From assembly GCA_026225945.1 (NCBI GenBank), contig JAMJFZ010000199.1:70968501-71032500 (forward strand): 64,000 nt of DNA, read 5' to 3'. Under the pieces are notes generated by a model, which saw nothing but the letters and a program-made list of their open reading frames with translations, did no database searches and had not been told where the DNA came from. Origin of the DNA: Cricetomys ansorgei (taxonomy: Eukaryota > Chordata > Mammalia > Rodentia > Nesomyidae). This document shows positions 1 to 10,347 of the stretch, one piece after another; within the stretch, counting starts at the first letter, position 1, and every line of letters begins with the position of its first letter. Both the position numbers and the translations under genes were made by a program.

Positions 1-241
1 GAGTGTTTCACTGTACCCATGTATGTGTACCGCATGTGTGACTGTTGACTGGTGTTCATGGAGGCAAGAAGAGGGTATTGGATCTTTCAGAGCTGGAGTT
101 ACAGATAATTGATGTAGAGTTTCACGTGTCTTCACCTCTTCCTTCATTAGAGAAATAGTGAGACTACAGATGCAGGCTACCACATCCAGCTTTACGTGGG
201 TTCTGGGGAACCTGTGCTCAGGTCTTCATGCTTATATGATG

Positions 242-612
242 TCTTAGTTAGGTCTCTATTGATGTGATAAAACAACAACCCAAAGCAACCGGGGGAGGAA
301 AGAGTTTATTTCAGCTCCAGCTTACAGTCTGTCATCCAGGGAAGTCAGGACAGGAAGCTGAAGGCAGGAACTGAAGCAGAGGCCATGGAGGATTGCTGCT
401 TCTGGCTTGTTCCTCATTTTACCACCATTCAGGACCACCTGCTCAGGATGACACCATTCGAAGTGATCTGGTCCCTCCCACATCAATCATCAATCAAGAA
501 AATATCCCAGTCAGCGTGTGTGTTGGGGTGGGGGGATGTTTCTCAATTGAGGTTGCTCCTTCTCAAATGACTCGGACTTCTGTCCAGTTGACAAAACACT
601 GGCCAGCACATA
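242..612 (+). repeat. Abundant rodent dispersed repeat, family not named
   Basis: The start (TTAGTTAGGTCTCTATTG) and the end (CCAGTTGACAAAACACTGG) match a very common rodent repeat that I remember from many loci. Small ORFs inside it are not genes. A related copy in reverse orientation is at about 55360-55540. Confidence 0.6.
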
Positions 613-787
613 TGACAAGAGCTTTTCACCACTGGGCCTCCTCTCTAGCCTGTGCTCTGCATCAACGTGCCTGGTTCTAGGCTACTTTTTTTTTCATTTC
701 TAAACATTGTGTATGTATATGTCTGCCTGTGTGTATTTCCACTGCCACTGATAAAAGTGTTCTGTCACATTGTCAAGAATCAATTAA

Positions 788-893
788 GGGAGCTGGGCAC
801 GTAGGTTCATGCCCATAATTCCAGCACTTGGAAGGCAGAGGCAGAAAGGTTACAGCAAGTTCAAGGCCACCCTGGGCTACATGGTAAGACTGA
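788..893 (+). mobile_element. B1 SINE
   Basis: Diagnostic B1 features are present: GCTGGGCACG, TTCCAGCACTTGGAAGGCAGAGGCAG and CAAGGCCACCCTGGGCTACA. Confidence 0.8.
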
Positions 894-1028
894 CCCACTT
901 TTAGTGTTTAACCATAAATGTAAGGCTTTTATTCTGAACACTCAGTTCCATGTTTTGAGAATGAAACAGCTAACCCATACGGTATCCTTCTTGCTGGCTT
1001 TCGCACCATCCTTCCTCTTTTTAAAAAG

Positions 1029-1200
1029 AGGCTGGAGAGACAGCTCAGCCATTCAGAGCATTTGCTGCTCTTACAGAGGGTTCAGTTCCCAGAACTGCGG
1101 TGCCTCACAATTGAGTGTTCCCTCAGCCTTAGGCGCAGGAGTTGTGTTGTAGATCTATCCATTGGGACTGAGCTCCACACCGCATTTTCATAGGTTGTGG
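1029..1200 (+). mobile_element. B2/B3 SINE
   Basis: The tRNA-derived head GGCTGGAGAGACAGCTCAGC and the box-B-like GGTTCAGTTCCCAGAAC are visible. The 3' part is degraded. Confidence 0.7.
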
Positions 1201-1935
1201 TTTTCTGTTATGGTCTCCATCTGTTGAAAAAAGTTTCCTTGATGAGAGGTGAGGATTACACTTATCCGGCTAGATCCTGAAGAAGGATGTCTGTTGTTTT
1301 TTTTTCCTTGAGTGGTGTTGGGGTTTAATTAATGTTTTAAAATATAAGCCTAAGCACAAGGGTTAAGAGAAGTACGTGGGACAAATATAAGACACACCCA
1401 AGGGCATGGGTGTGAATTTCAAGGTACAGTCAACCTGATTTGCTCAAGTGCTGGTCTTTCCAAGAACACAATCTCAATCTAAACCTAATGAGGCTTACTC
1501 TATGGCCTGACATAAAGTCTATCCAGAAGGTTCTGCACATATCTGGAGAGAGTGCCTTGTGCCATGTCTAACTAGACTACCAGGGTCCATTTATACTTAG
1601 TACAGCTAATGACAAGGAGAGTCCTGCCTGCTGTAATGTGCCCCTTACATCTGTCTGTTCCTCTGTTCTCCCATTACTGTCCTGTGCGCTGAACAAATGT
1701 TTTCAACTGTGCCTTCTGTTTACTTGTTACTTGAGAGAGGGTCTCATCCATAGCTCAGGGCAGCCTCCAACTCATGGCAGTTCTGCCTCCTTAAGTGATA
1801 AGATTGTAGGAATATACCGCCACATCTGGTTCAACTGTACCACTTTAATTCTTTTATCTTTTCTTCTGCATTTTTTCAGTTATTTTCTTAGTAATTCTCT
1901 CTCTGGGTTAAACTTAACACACATACACACACACA

Positions 1936-2255
1936 TGTTGTAGAAGTTTAATTTTAGTTATATATAAAATAATTGTTTTGTGCATTGTTGGAAAAGGGGC
2001 TCCCTGGGCCTTGGTGTTTTGTATTGTCTGCTGGTGTTGGATTTGTGTGGGGGATGCTTGATTGTTCATAATCTGGATTGCTATCAGTAGAACAACTAGG
2101 GGTTCTGTATTACTAAAAACGCCTGAGCTGGGACGCTCAGGGTTCCGCTGTTGAGTATGACCATTGGCCATGACAATGGTTCTCTGTTGAGGTCTGGCAG
2201 GGCTTGCACATATGAATATTCCTCTGTGTCTTTTTTTGTGAGCCTACACAGCGGC
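1936..2255 (+). mobile_element. LTR-like unit, copy 1
   Basis: This copy shares its whole length with 3126-3445 (TATAAAATAATTGTTTTGTGCA, GGCCTTGGTGTTTTGTATTG, GACGCTCAGGGTTCC). The third relative at 4141-4565 shares only the 3' half. It probably represents an endogenous-retrovirus LTR. The family is not named. Confidence 0.55.
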
Positions 2256-2559
2256 ATACAAATGGTATACCAACATGGGGCATGACATCATGCCAGACCT
2301 CACAGACTCTGTTTTCTGCAAACCTGTCCAGATACTGGTGAGGCAAGGCAGTCCTGACAGGACACATCTGCTATGGTGATGAGAACTCCACCCCATGAGG
2401 GAACTCTTCCTGCAGACAACGTGACCAGTTATTTTTCCTGCAAACAAGACTCTATCTTAAAATCTGGAAAGTGTTTCCTCAGGGTCAGCACACACAAGCT
2501 GTCTTCCAGAACTGGTCGAGGTTATAACTCATACTGGTAGCTGAACTTGGTATTGTAAG

Positions 2560-3125
2560 GGTCACTTAGGTGGTGCTGGTTTTGAAGGCATGAAGGGGTC
2601 ATGGAGAGCAGCTGAGGCTTGGCATTCAGGAGAGTGCCAGGAGAGGCCAATGGTGAAAGTGCAGCTTCAGTGGCAGTTGAAGGCCCAGAATGAAGGGATT
2701 ATACCGAGATGTTAAGGCTTGGCACCATGAAAACAGCCCAGGAGAGGCCACTGTGAAAGTGCAGCCCGGTTGCTGCAGAAGACCCCAGCGTTCTGAAGAT
2801 GCCAGTACCATGGGACCACCACCAAGAACAGCAGCAGCAGTGGAGTGGAGTCAGCCAGAGCCTGGAGGACATCTGTGTGTGCTGCAGAGAGCAGAGCTAG
2901 AAAAGTGATCCAAGCCCTTTGGAGGAGCCGAGAAGGTAGACAGTGAATTCCACATAATTGACTCTCCAAAGACATTGTGAAAAGTTTGATAGATGCTTGG
3001 TTTTAGTTGGTCCTGTGCACTAGCAACCTTTGTGATTGTTCTTCTTGTAAATGGTTTTGCTGGTGTAGTGTTAAATTGTGTTGCAGAGATAAAACTTTTT
3101 TATTAGCTTATACAGAAAATGGGAA
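2560..3125 (+). repeat. Sequence between two LTR-like units, with an internal duplication
   Basis: Two related blocks (about 2610-2665 and 2713-2770) both contain AGGCTTGGCA, CAGGAGAGGCCA and GTGAAAGTGCAGC. No retroviral reading frame is recognisable. It may be the non-coding interior of a small LTR element or an unrelated repeat. Confidence 0.4.
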
Positions 3126-3445
3126 TTGTTGTAGAAACTTATTTTTAGTCATGTATAAAATAATTGTTTTGTGCACTGTTGGGAAAGGGGCTGCCTGGGC
3201 CTTGGTGTTTTGTATTGTCTGCAGGCATTGCATTTATGTGGGGGACATTTGATTGCTCATGATCTGCATGTGCTATCAATAGAACACCCAAGGAGTTCTG
3301 TACCAATAAAAACACCTGATCTGGACGCTCAGGGTTCCACTGTCCAGTATGGCATTGGTCAGGATAGTGGGTCCCTCTGCTGAGGTTTGGCAAGGATTCC
3401 AGCTATGAGGGTGCCTCCCTGTCTTCCTTGCTGAGCCACCCCAGT
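3126..3445 (+). mobile_element. LTR-like unit, copy 2
   Basis: This is a direct repeat of 1936-2255 in the same orientation, 1190 bp apart. It contains CCAATAAAAACACCTGA, a polyadenylation-signal context typical of an LTR R region. Confidence 0.55.
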
Positions 3446-3454
3446 AGGAGTATA

Positions 3455-3605
3455 GCTACGTGTGTGTGTGTGCGCATGCTAGAAGAGGGCATCAGACCCT
3501 ATTATAGACGGTTGTGAGCTACCATGTGGGTGCTAGGATTTGAAACTCAGAACTTCTGGTAGGGCAGCCAGTACTTTTAACCAATGAGCCATCTCTCTAG
3601 CCCCT
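3455..3605 (-). mobile_element. B2/B3 SINE
   Basis: Read on the minus strand it begins GGGGCTAGAGAGATGGCTC, the tRNA-derived head, and runs to a GT-rich tail. Confidence 0.75.
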
Positions 3606-3639
3606 GGTATAAAATCTTGAATGTGTCCATTTCCAGTTT

Positions 3640-3770
3640 CAACAGCTAGAGCTCTCCTGGAACTCACTTTGTAGCACAGGCTGGCCTCCAACCCACGGAG
3701 ATCTGCATGCCTCTGCCTCCCAAGTGCTGGTACTAAAGGTGTGCACCACCACCACCTGGCCCAGTGAGGC
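3640..3770 (-). mobile_element. B1 SINE
   Basis: GGAACTCACTTTGTAGCACAGGCTGGCCTCCAA and CCTCTGCCTCCCAAGTGCTGG are the reverse of the B1 consensus. Confidence 0.8.
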
Positions 3771-3884
3771 TTATTTTGCATCAAGCATGTCCCACATTCT
3801 GCTGCCAGGTTACTTTGAAGACAATCCCATCCATGATGTTCTTTCTTCTATAAGTATTTGATTACACTGAAAGATAATTATTTT

Positions 3885-4000
3885 GTAAAGTCTGGTGACA
3901 CGTGCCTTTGATCGCAGCACTTCCCTGGAGAAGCAGAAACAGGCAGATCTCTGTGAGTTCCAAGCCAGCCTGGTCTACAAAGTAAGACCTTCCCTCTCTC
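3885..4000 (+). mobile_element. B1 SINE
   Basis: TGGTGACACGTGCCTTTGAT and CAAGCCAGCCTGGTCTACAA match B1 in plus orientation. Confidence 0.75.
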
Positions 4001-4021
4001 AACAAACAGGTAGGCCAGACT

Positions 4022-4140
4022 ATGGGCTGGAGAGATGGTTGAGTGGTTAAGGGCACATACTGCTCTTCCTGTACCCGCATCAGGCAGCACAGGATCCGAC
4101 ACCTCTGACCTCTGTGGACAGAGCCGTTGTGGAAGAGCAA
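4022..4140 (+). mobile_element. B2/B3 SINE fragment
   Basis: GGGCTGGAGAGATGGTTGAG and TAAGGGCACATACTGCTCTTCC mark the 5' half. It ends where LTR-like copy 3 begins. Confidence 0.7.
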
Positions 4141-4565
4141 AATTGCTGTGAAGGAATTTGTGCAGTCCCTCTCCTACAGTCTTAGGCAACAAGGAGAGAA
4201 CACTTCCCTTAGGCCTTGAGTTCCCCCACCATAAAGGTGACATAGCTCAGCCATTAAAGGGTTGTAGGATCCTCTTAGGCCTCAAGCTCCCTATTGTAAA
4301 GGTGACACAGCTCAGCTGCTAAATGATTGTGGGAGGAGACCAAACTACAGGTTTCCTTCATTATGCAAATAGGCCCTTCAATGAGAGGGCAGAGTTTTTG
4401 TAACACTTGAGGAGCTTTTGTACCAATAAAAACACCTGAGATCAGATGCTTGGGGTTCCACTGTCCAGAATGGCGCTTGCCATGACAGTTCCCTCTGCTG
4501 AGTCTGGGAGTTTTGCATCTATGAAAGTGTCTCGTCGTCTTCTTGCTGAACTACACCGTAGCTAT
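4141..4565 (+). mobile_element. LTR-like unit, copy 3, with a U3-type internal duplication
   Basis: The 3' half matches the two other units (CCAATAAAAACACCTGAGA, GGGGTTCCACTGTCCAGAATGG). The 5' half has two tandem ~58-bp blocks, each with TTAGGCCT, AAAGGTGACA and AGCTCAGC, like the duplicated enhancers of LTR U3 regions. Confidence 0.55.
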
Positions 4566-4574
4566 TGGCCACAA

Positions 4575-4645
4575 GCCCTGGGTATCCTGGAGCTCACTGT
4601 GTAGATCAGGCTGGCCTTACACGGACAGAGATCCACTTACTTGGA
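4575..4645 (-). mobile_element. B1 SINE fragment
   Basis: TCCTGGAGCTCACTGTGTAG and CAGGCTGGCC are visible; the rest is lost. Confidence 0.6.
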
Positions 4646-4827
4646 AATAAACCAACTGGTGGCTTAAAAAATATTCAGAATGTTGTGTAACCACCACCAC
4701 CACCATCATCCAACCTTACTACTCTTTCATCTTACAAAACAAACTTTGGACCCATTAAGCATGCCCCGCTCTCTCCCTACTAACCATTATTATGCTTTTC
4801 TGTACGGTTGTGTTTTGTTTTTGTTTT

Positions 4828-4905
4828 GTAGTGCTGGGGACTGAACCCAGAATCTTGCACATTCTAGACAAGAACTCTACCACTAAGCTACACCTCAGTC
4901 CTGCA
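4828..4905 (-). mobile_element. ID/B4-type SINE fragment
   Basis: CTGGGGACTGAACCCAGAATC and CTACCACTAAGCTACACC are the reverse of the tRNA-derived ID head. Confidence 0.65.
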
Positions 4906-5044
4906 ACTGTAGTTCAAATCACGCAGGATCATAAAAAGAATTACAGAGAAAAATACACGTAAGGGGCTAAGGATATAACACAGTTCTTAGACTGTTTGTC
5001 TAACACACACAATGCCCTGAATTCCATCGCTATCCCTGAATACA

Positions 5045-5162
5045 CTTGCATGGTGGTGCTCACCTGTAGTCCCAGCATTCAAGGCAGGAGTATCCCGGGC
5101 TACATAAATGAATTTGAAGCCAGCCTGGGCTACCTGAAATCTTGTCTTTTTTTTTTTTTTAA
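5045..5162 (+). mobile_element. B1 SINE
   Basis: GCATGGTGGTGCTCACCTGTAGTCCCAGCA and AGCCAGCCTGGGCTACCTGA are followed by a T-rich stretch. Confidence 0.75.
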
Positions 5163-5173
5163 AGTGTGGGGGG

Positions 5174-5358
5174 GGGGCTAGAGAGATGGCTCAGCAATTA
5201 AGAGGTCCAGAGGTCCTGAGTTCGATTCCTAGCAACCATATGATGGCTCACAATCATCTGTAATGGAGATCACATGCCTTCTTCTGGTATGCAAAATACA
5301 TGTAGATAGAGCACTCATGTAAATAAAAAGTAAATAAATCTTTAAAAAAAAGAAGAGA
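5174..5358 (+). mobile_element. B2 SINE, near full length
   Basis: It runs from GGGCTAGAGAGATGGCTCAG through TGATGGCTCACAATCATCTG to a final AAATAAATCTTTAAAAAAAA tail. Confidence 0.85.
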
Positions 5359-7167
5359 GAGAGAGAGAAACAGTGGAGGGGAAAAGGAGAGGAAGATGCA
5401 ATGCTGGTGAGCACTGCAGCCAGGGAAAGCCCTACTGTCCCTTGGAGGTAAGATGGGTGGGAGGGCCGAAGCGGCTCTTTCTTGGACTGCTGATGCTCCA
5501 TCTCTCTCTCTTGCTTATCTTCCAGCATCACAGAAGTTGGGGGAAATCCCTCTGGATTCAAGTGTGGTGGCCCTTGAAGGATTGTCCTGTGTCCCCAAGT
5601 CAGTCTGGGTGTCTGAGCAGGTTAGGAGTGACAGGCTGTCACATCTGCAGCTACATCAGAACCCACAGGGGCTCATGGCGGTTGAGAACCCAGGAAGGTG
5701 TAGACATTCATGTTAGTCATTCAGTCCCAACAAAACAAGCTATGTCCCTACACCACCGGCTGTTTCACCCCTGGGAAAAGAGGTTGCCTGTGAATGGCCT
5801 TTTCTGACTTCTAAGAGCCAAGGGGACATTCATGGTGGCAGCACAGAAAGCTGTGCAGTGTGGCTCAGCACTCAAGGGACTGCCTTTTGTGACAGCAGGT
5901 TCTGCTCCAGCAGCTACCTTCCTGTGGGGTGTCCTCCAACCCCCCAGCCCAGGACTGAGAGACTTGGATGGTGGGCTATCCTGTCCTTTGTGGATACCCA
6001 TGGACTTGGCAGACAGCCTTCCCTCTGTCCTGGACCTGTTCGTTTCCACCCTGTGTTATTTTGACCCTTGCCCGAGATTTTCTGTGGCAGGACAGGAAGG
6101 CGCTAGAACTTCAAAGAGCAGTGGCTTCCTCCAACCACCCACTTCTAGTTCAGGCAGGTCGGGATCTGAGGTACCTGCTCCCTCTTCTCCAGGAGACCAT
6201 ACATATCTGAAGAGCCATGCTGCCCTGTGGTCCCTGGGCCTAGCACACCTTACACAGATGCACAAGTGAGCACAGGGCAGAGGCTGTCGTCTGATCACTG
6301 ACCTGAGGAAACTAAGAAGAGGAGCTGGAGGTAGCCCTAGCTGTCTCTAGCCTCTTGTGGACAGAGGAGGGTGCGTCCAAGGCATGGGTGCTGACCTGGG
6401 ACAAGGGCAGAGTACAAAAGAGAAGGAGGATCATTGGAACAAGAGTCCTGCAGAGTTCAACCTTAATACTGGTCTTCCTTGTGTGACTCCTGCACACTAC
6501 CCTCAGCCCTGCAGGCCCCTCAATACCTGCCCACCTTGCCAAGTCACTCCTGCTCCTCTGAGCAGTCATCTGAGCCACCCTACTCCAGGAAACCAGGTCC
6601 TGACAAGGCATGAGGACTACAGGTGAGGGGGGTGGGGAGATAAGGCCAGGTGTCCAAGTCAAGGACAGATGTCTTAAGTTCAGAAAAGCCATCTGGAAAA
6701 ACTTGGGCAGCAGCTATGGGTATCCCCTTCGCCCACTGAACTCCTTGCGAGAATGAGGCTTCACATATTCTAGTCACACGGGGACACACTTGGTGCCCTG
6801 CCTCCTCCACAGGCCTCTCTCCTGTCTGCCATAGTATGAAAGGAAGGTAGAAAACCGGGCTCCTGCCCTGGCATGGCCTCCGGATTCTCACAGCCCTCTC
6901 CTGTTTCAGAGGGTCTTTCCAGTTCTATTTGGAGCTCCAGCCTTTTGTGTGAGAGCCTTGGGATTACCCAGCCACATGGCAAAGGCTCGGTCTGATTATA
7001 ACCAGTTATCTGCCAGGGCTTTGGGAAGAAGAAGCTATAACATGTCTACCTGAGCAGTGGGCTTGGAGGGCTTTGACCTCAAGAGCTGGAAACTGGGAGC
7101 TGGAGGGTTGGTGAGCAATGCTCTCAAGTGGAAAGATCCTGAGAGGGCTGGAACCTTAAAAAGCAGC
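5359..7167. other. Unique intergenic sequence, no gene seen
   Basis: No recognisable repeat, conserved domain or splice-linked coding exon was found on either strand. Several overlapping ORFs of 80-145 codons occur on both strands but none resembles a known protein. Confidence 0.5.
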
Positions 7168-7350
7168 TCTTGGGGCTGGAGAGAAGGTTCAGTGGTTAAG
7201 AGCACTTACTGCTGTTCCAGAGGACTTGGGTTTGATTCCCAGTACCCACATGGCAGTTCACAGCAGTCTGTAGCTCCAGTTCCAGAGGATGAGACACCCT
7301 TCTGAACCCCCTCAGGCAAAACACCCATGCAGATAAAATAACAACAACAA
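7168..7350 (+). mobile_element. B2/B3 SINE
   Basis: GGGGCTGGAGAGAAGGTTCAG, TTAAGAGCACTTACTGCT and AAACACCCATGCAGATAAAAT are visible. Confidence 0.8.
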
Positions 7351-7806
7351 AAACCCACCTCTTCACTGAGCTCCTTCTGGGGCTGGACCTTGCACCAAAC
7401 TCTGATGTGAAGATCCTGGTAGGAGGGTCTTGAAACACTAATATCCCCAGCACGCCTTGCAGGATGACTTCCCAACCATGCCAGACCCTCACACCCTCAA
7501 GAAGTGCTGTGGAGCAGTAGCCCTGCTGCCTGTCCAGTCCTCCAGGCAAGAAGCATTATGTTGCCTCAGCCCCATGTGGGCCCTGGGAGTTGATCTTCAT
7601 CTCCCAGGGTAGTGTCAAAAACCAATGGTGGCAGAAGTCCTGGGGTCACCCAAGGACCTGCAAGAGCAACTAGGCAAGTGGCCGAACGCCTGCTCAGAAG
7701 CTGCATCCTGCAGGATCTTGGGAAGAGGTGACTCCCAAAGAGGGAAGTAGACTTGGCACAGTGAGCTGTGTGCTCATGGGATTAACAACCCACTGCATAA
7801 AGATGC

Positions 7807-7812
7807 TTTATT
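7807..7812 (-). terminator. Slc52a2 polyadenylation signal (AATAAA)
   Basis: The minus strand reads AATAAA here, about 220 nt after the Slc52a2 stop codon. The 3' UTR would run from 8034 to about 7790. Confidence 0.8.
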
Positions 7813-8034
7813 GTACAAATCCCACAAAGGTTCAGCCCCAACCTGTCCCTGGCTCCGGGCCCATTCTTTGGTCCTCATCCTGGTCATTTCTCTAAAGCCA
7901 GGTCCTTTTGGAGTGTGAAATAACCATGAGTGTGTCTGTGAGTAGCAGGGCCACCCTGGGCCACAAGACTCAGGCACTGTGGCGACCTCCAGGTGGAGAC
8001 GAGTGAGGGGAAGGAAAGTCCCCAATGTCCAGGC

Positions 8035-9666
8035 TCAAAGGCCACACTTGTCCACACAGTCCTTTCCACTGCGGAATACTCGATAGATGCTGGTGGGAGG
8101 GAACATGGCAATGGCACCCAGCAGAGAGCCCACCTGGATAGCCACACCAGCTGCAAGCAATGCTGGCCGGCCTCCACTGTGCAGCATGGAGCTGATCGCC
8201 ACCTTGACGTATGAGAACACGCCTGCACATAGTACCCATGAGAGCACCTGAAAGTGGAGGCAGAGGGGAGTTTTGCAGCAGCAGGCTGAGCATGAAACTC
8301 CCCTGCTCTGAGATAAGCCCTATTCCTACTTCATGTCCCCATTATACTTACCACAAGGATCACACCTGCAGAGGTGCCCACCAGAGGAGGACAGGGACTT
8401 AGGACTGCCAATGTCATCAGGTAGGCTCCAAAGCACATGCCCAGCAGAGACAGACCATACAGCCCTGCTAGAGACCTGCCAAGAATGGGCTGAGATTCAG
8501 GACTGGCTGTGCCAGGCCCTGGCCCACCTCAAGTTCCTCCCCACAAGGGCTTGGGGCCCATGTGCACCTGCATAGCACTGCCATGGCCAGAAAGCAGGCG
8601 AGGGGATTGGCGGAGCTACCCAGTACGACAGCCAGGTGGTAGGCCAGGCGCCCATAGGGCAGGCAGGAAAAGCTCTGTACAGCAGGCAGCACACCGTTGG
8701 TCAGTGCATTGGTGATAGCCAGCAGCCCCAGAAGACAGACACTTCGAGAAGAGAACAGCTGACGGGTCTTAGGGTCTGGGCTGGGAGTAGTGCCTGCCAC
8801 CTGGCCTGGTAGCTCCTGCAAAGGTGAGGCCTCTGCCTCTTCCTCTTCCTCTTCTTCCTCTGTTCCTGGTGTTCCTACCTGAAGCCCTGTACCCACTATG
8901 GGTACAGATGGTGGGGGTGGCAGCAGTAACAGGAGACCTTGGAAGGCAGCAGCCGAAGTGCTCAGAAGGACAGTCAGCACCCAGAAAAAAGTGCTGGCAG
9001 AAAAGCGTTCAGGGAAGTTGGTGGGAGACAACTCGATAGGAGGCCCAGTGGTGCCATTGGCCGGCACAGGCAGACACTCAAGGCGGCCCACCCCCTGCAC
9101 CAGGGCCAGCACACAGGGCAACAGGGCACTCAGGCCCTGACCCAGGAAGAAAGACCGTAAAAAGGGAGGTGGCAGGTGGCTCAGGAAGGGCAAGAAAGTG
9201 ACATTAGAAGCACAACAGGCCAGTGCCAATATAAATGCCAGCGTTAGGAAGGCCACAGAGTGGGGCTGTCCTGCCACTGGGCGCCACAGAAGAGCCAGCA
9301 GGGCTGTGCCCACTATGCTTAGCCCCTGCACCAGTTGAATAGGGATCCGCTCGCTCTTGCCGCGGGTCAGACGCCTCCACAGGGTCACCAGAAGCAGACC
9401 CAGGTTCCCCAGTGCCACAAGCACAGAGAGGTACGAAGGAAGGCTCCAACCTGCAGTGGAGGGAGGAGGCCGTGTAAGGGCACAGGCTAAGGAACAAAGA
9501 GTAGCTGCAGCCCACCTCCGCCAACTTCTCACTCACCCTCCGGGAGCTCTTTCACCACTACAGGCAACTCTACCCAGATCCCGTTAACCGCAGCCCAGGA
9601 GCCCATGCCGAAGAGGGCCACCATTAGATGGGTCAGCACCAGTCGGCCCAGAGGAGGTGCTGCCAT
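8035..9666 (-). CDS. Slc52a2: Riboflavin transporter 2 (RFVT2), complete, 4 coding exons
   Basis: This gene encodes a plasma-membrane riboflavin transporter of the SLC52 family. The coding exons on the minus strand are 9666-9537, 9450-8568, 8475-8352 and 8247-8035. Together they give 1350 nt, or 449 residues, against 445 in human from memory. All junctions are GT..AG and keep frame. The start at 9666 opens [14 protein letters not shown], followed by the conserved [19 protein letters not shown] segment of helix 1. Exon 2 carries most of the membrane segments and the [17 protein letters not shown] block. The large cytoplasmic loop contains eight consecutive Glu at about residues 241-248, and NGT at about residue 175 is a possible glycosylation site. 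The C terminus has the family block MFPPTSIY. It is divergent from Fbxl6 and the two probably share a promoter. Non-coding 5' exons probably exist between 9667 and about 10080 but I could not fix them. The identification is firm. Confidence 0.96.
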
Positions 9667-10347
9667 TAGGTCAAAGGGGGCCCTTTAGGGCAGAGCGCAG
9701 GTAACAGTCTGCTCTTTCCCCTCGTAGGTCCGAAGTTTCTCTAGTTCTTCTAGGAGCCAAACCTCTTCCAGCTGGAGGGAGATAAAAGGGCGAGTGGACA
9801 GAGCCGGGCTCTGAGATGAAAAGCTTGCAAGATCAAGGCACCTGGAGGAAGGCAGCAGACAGATTAGGAGCTTCACGTACCAAGGAGCCTGCACCCGGAC
9901 CCCACAGAGCAAGACTGACAAGCAGGGGAGCAAGAAGCTGGTCTAAAGCGTGGCTCCGGGATGGAGGACCAGCAAAGGAGCAGTTCCTGCTGCTTGCGGA
10001 AGACCAAGTTTCTGCGCTGCTAAATCAATCTGGGCGACAGCAAACTTAGGTAGCCGGCGCGGGCCGGCGAGGGGCGTGGCCTGCTGGTTTTACCCAGGGC
10101 TCCAAGGCCCGGGGCTGTGCATCAGGGGCTTGGGGCTGGACCTACCGGCCCATCACCCGGAGCTTGGACCTACATAGACCCAAAGCACAGCCCCAGGGCT
10201 GCATGAAGACGCCCACCAACCTGCTGAATTCGCGGCGGAAGTCCCACCCCCGGAAGCCGAGTGTAGTGGAAGGCATAAATTCGAGGGCCACGCCCCTTCC
10301 TTCCGGCCCAACCACCCACCTTCCGCTCTTGCCTAACTCCCGGGGCT
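9667..10347. promoter_or_regulatory. Bidirectional GC-rich promoter between Slc52a2 and Fbxl6
   Basis: Only 681 bp separate the two divergent start codons. The right half (about 10045-10345) is GC- and CpG-rich, with a GGGGCGTGGC GC-box-like element near 10071 and no clear TATA box. The left half probably holds 5' untranslated sequence of Slc52a2, because a possible splice acceptor on the minus strand lies near 9811. Exact start sites cannot be read from sequence alone. Confidence 0.6.

Noticed and set aside
1..7790. Search for 5' exons of Adck5, the expected left neighbour
   Set aside because: No exon with a plausible protein match and splice sites was found; the gene probably lies left of the window.
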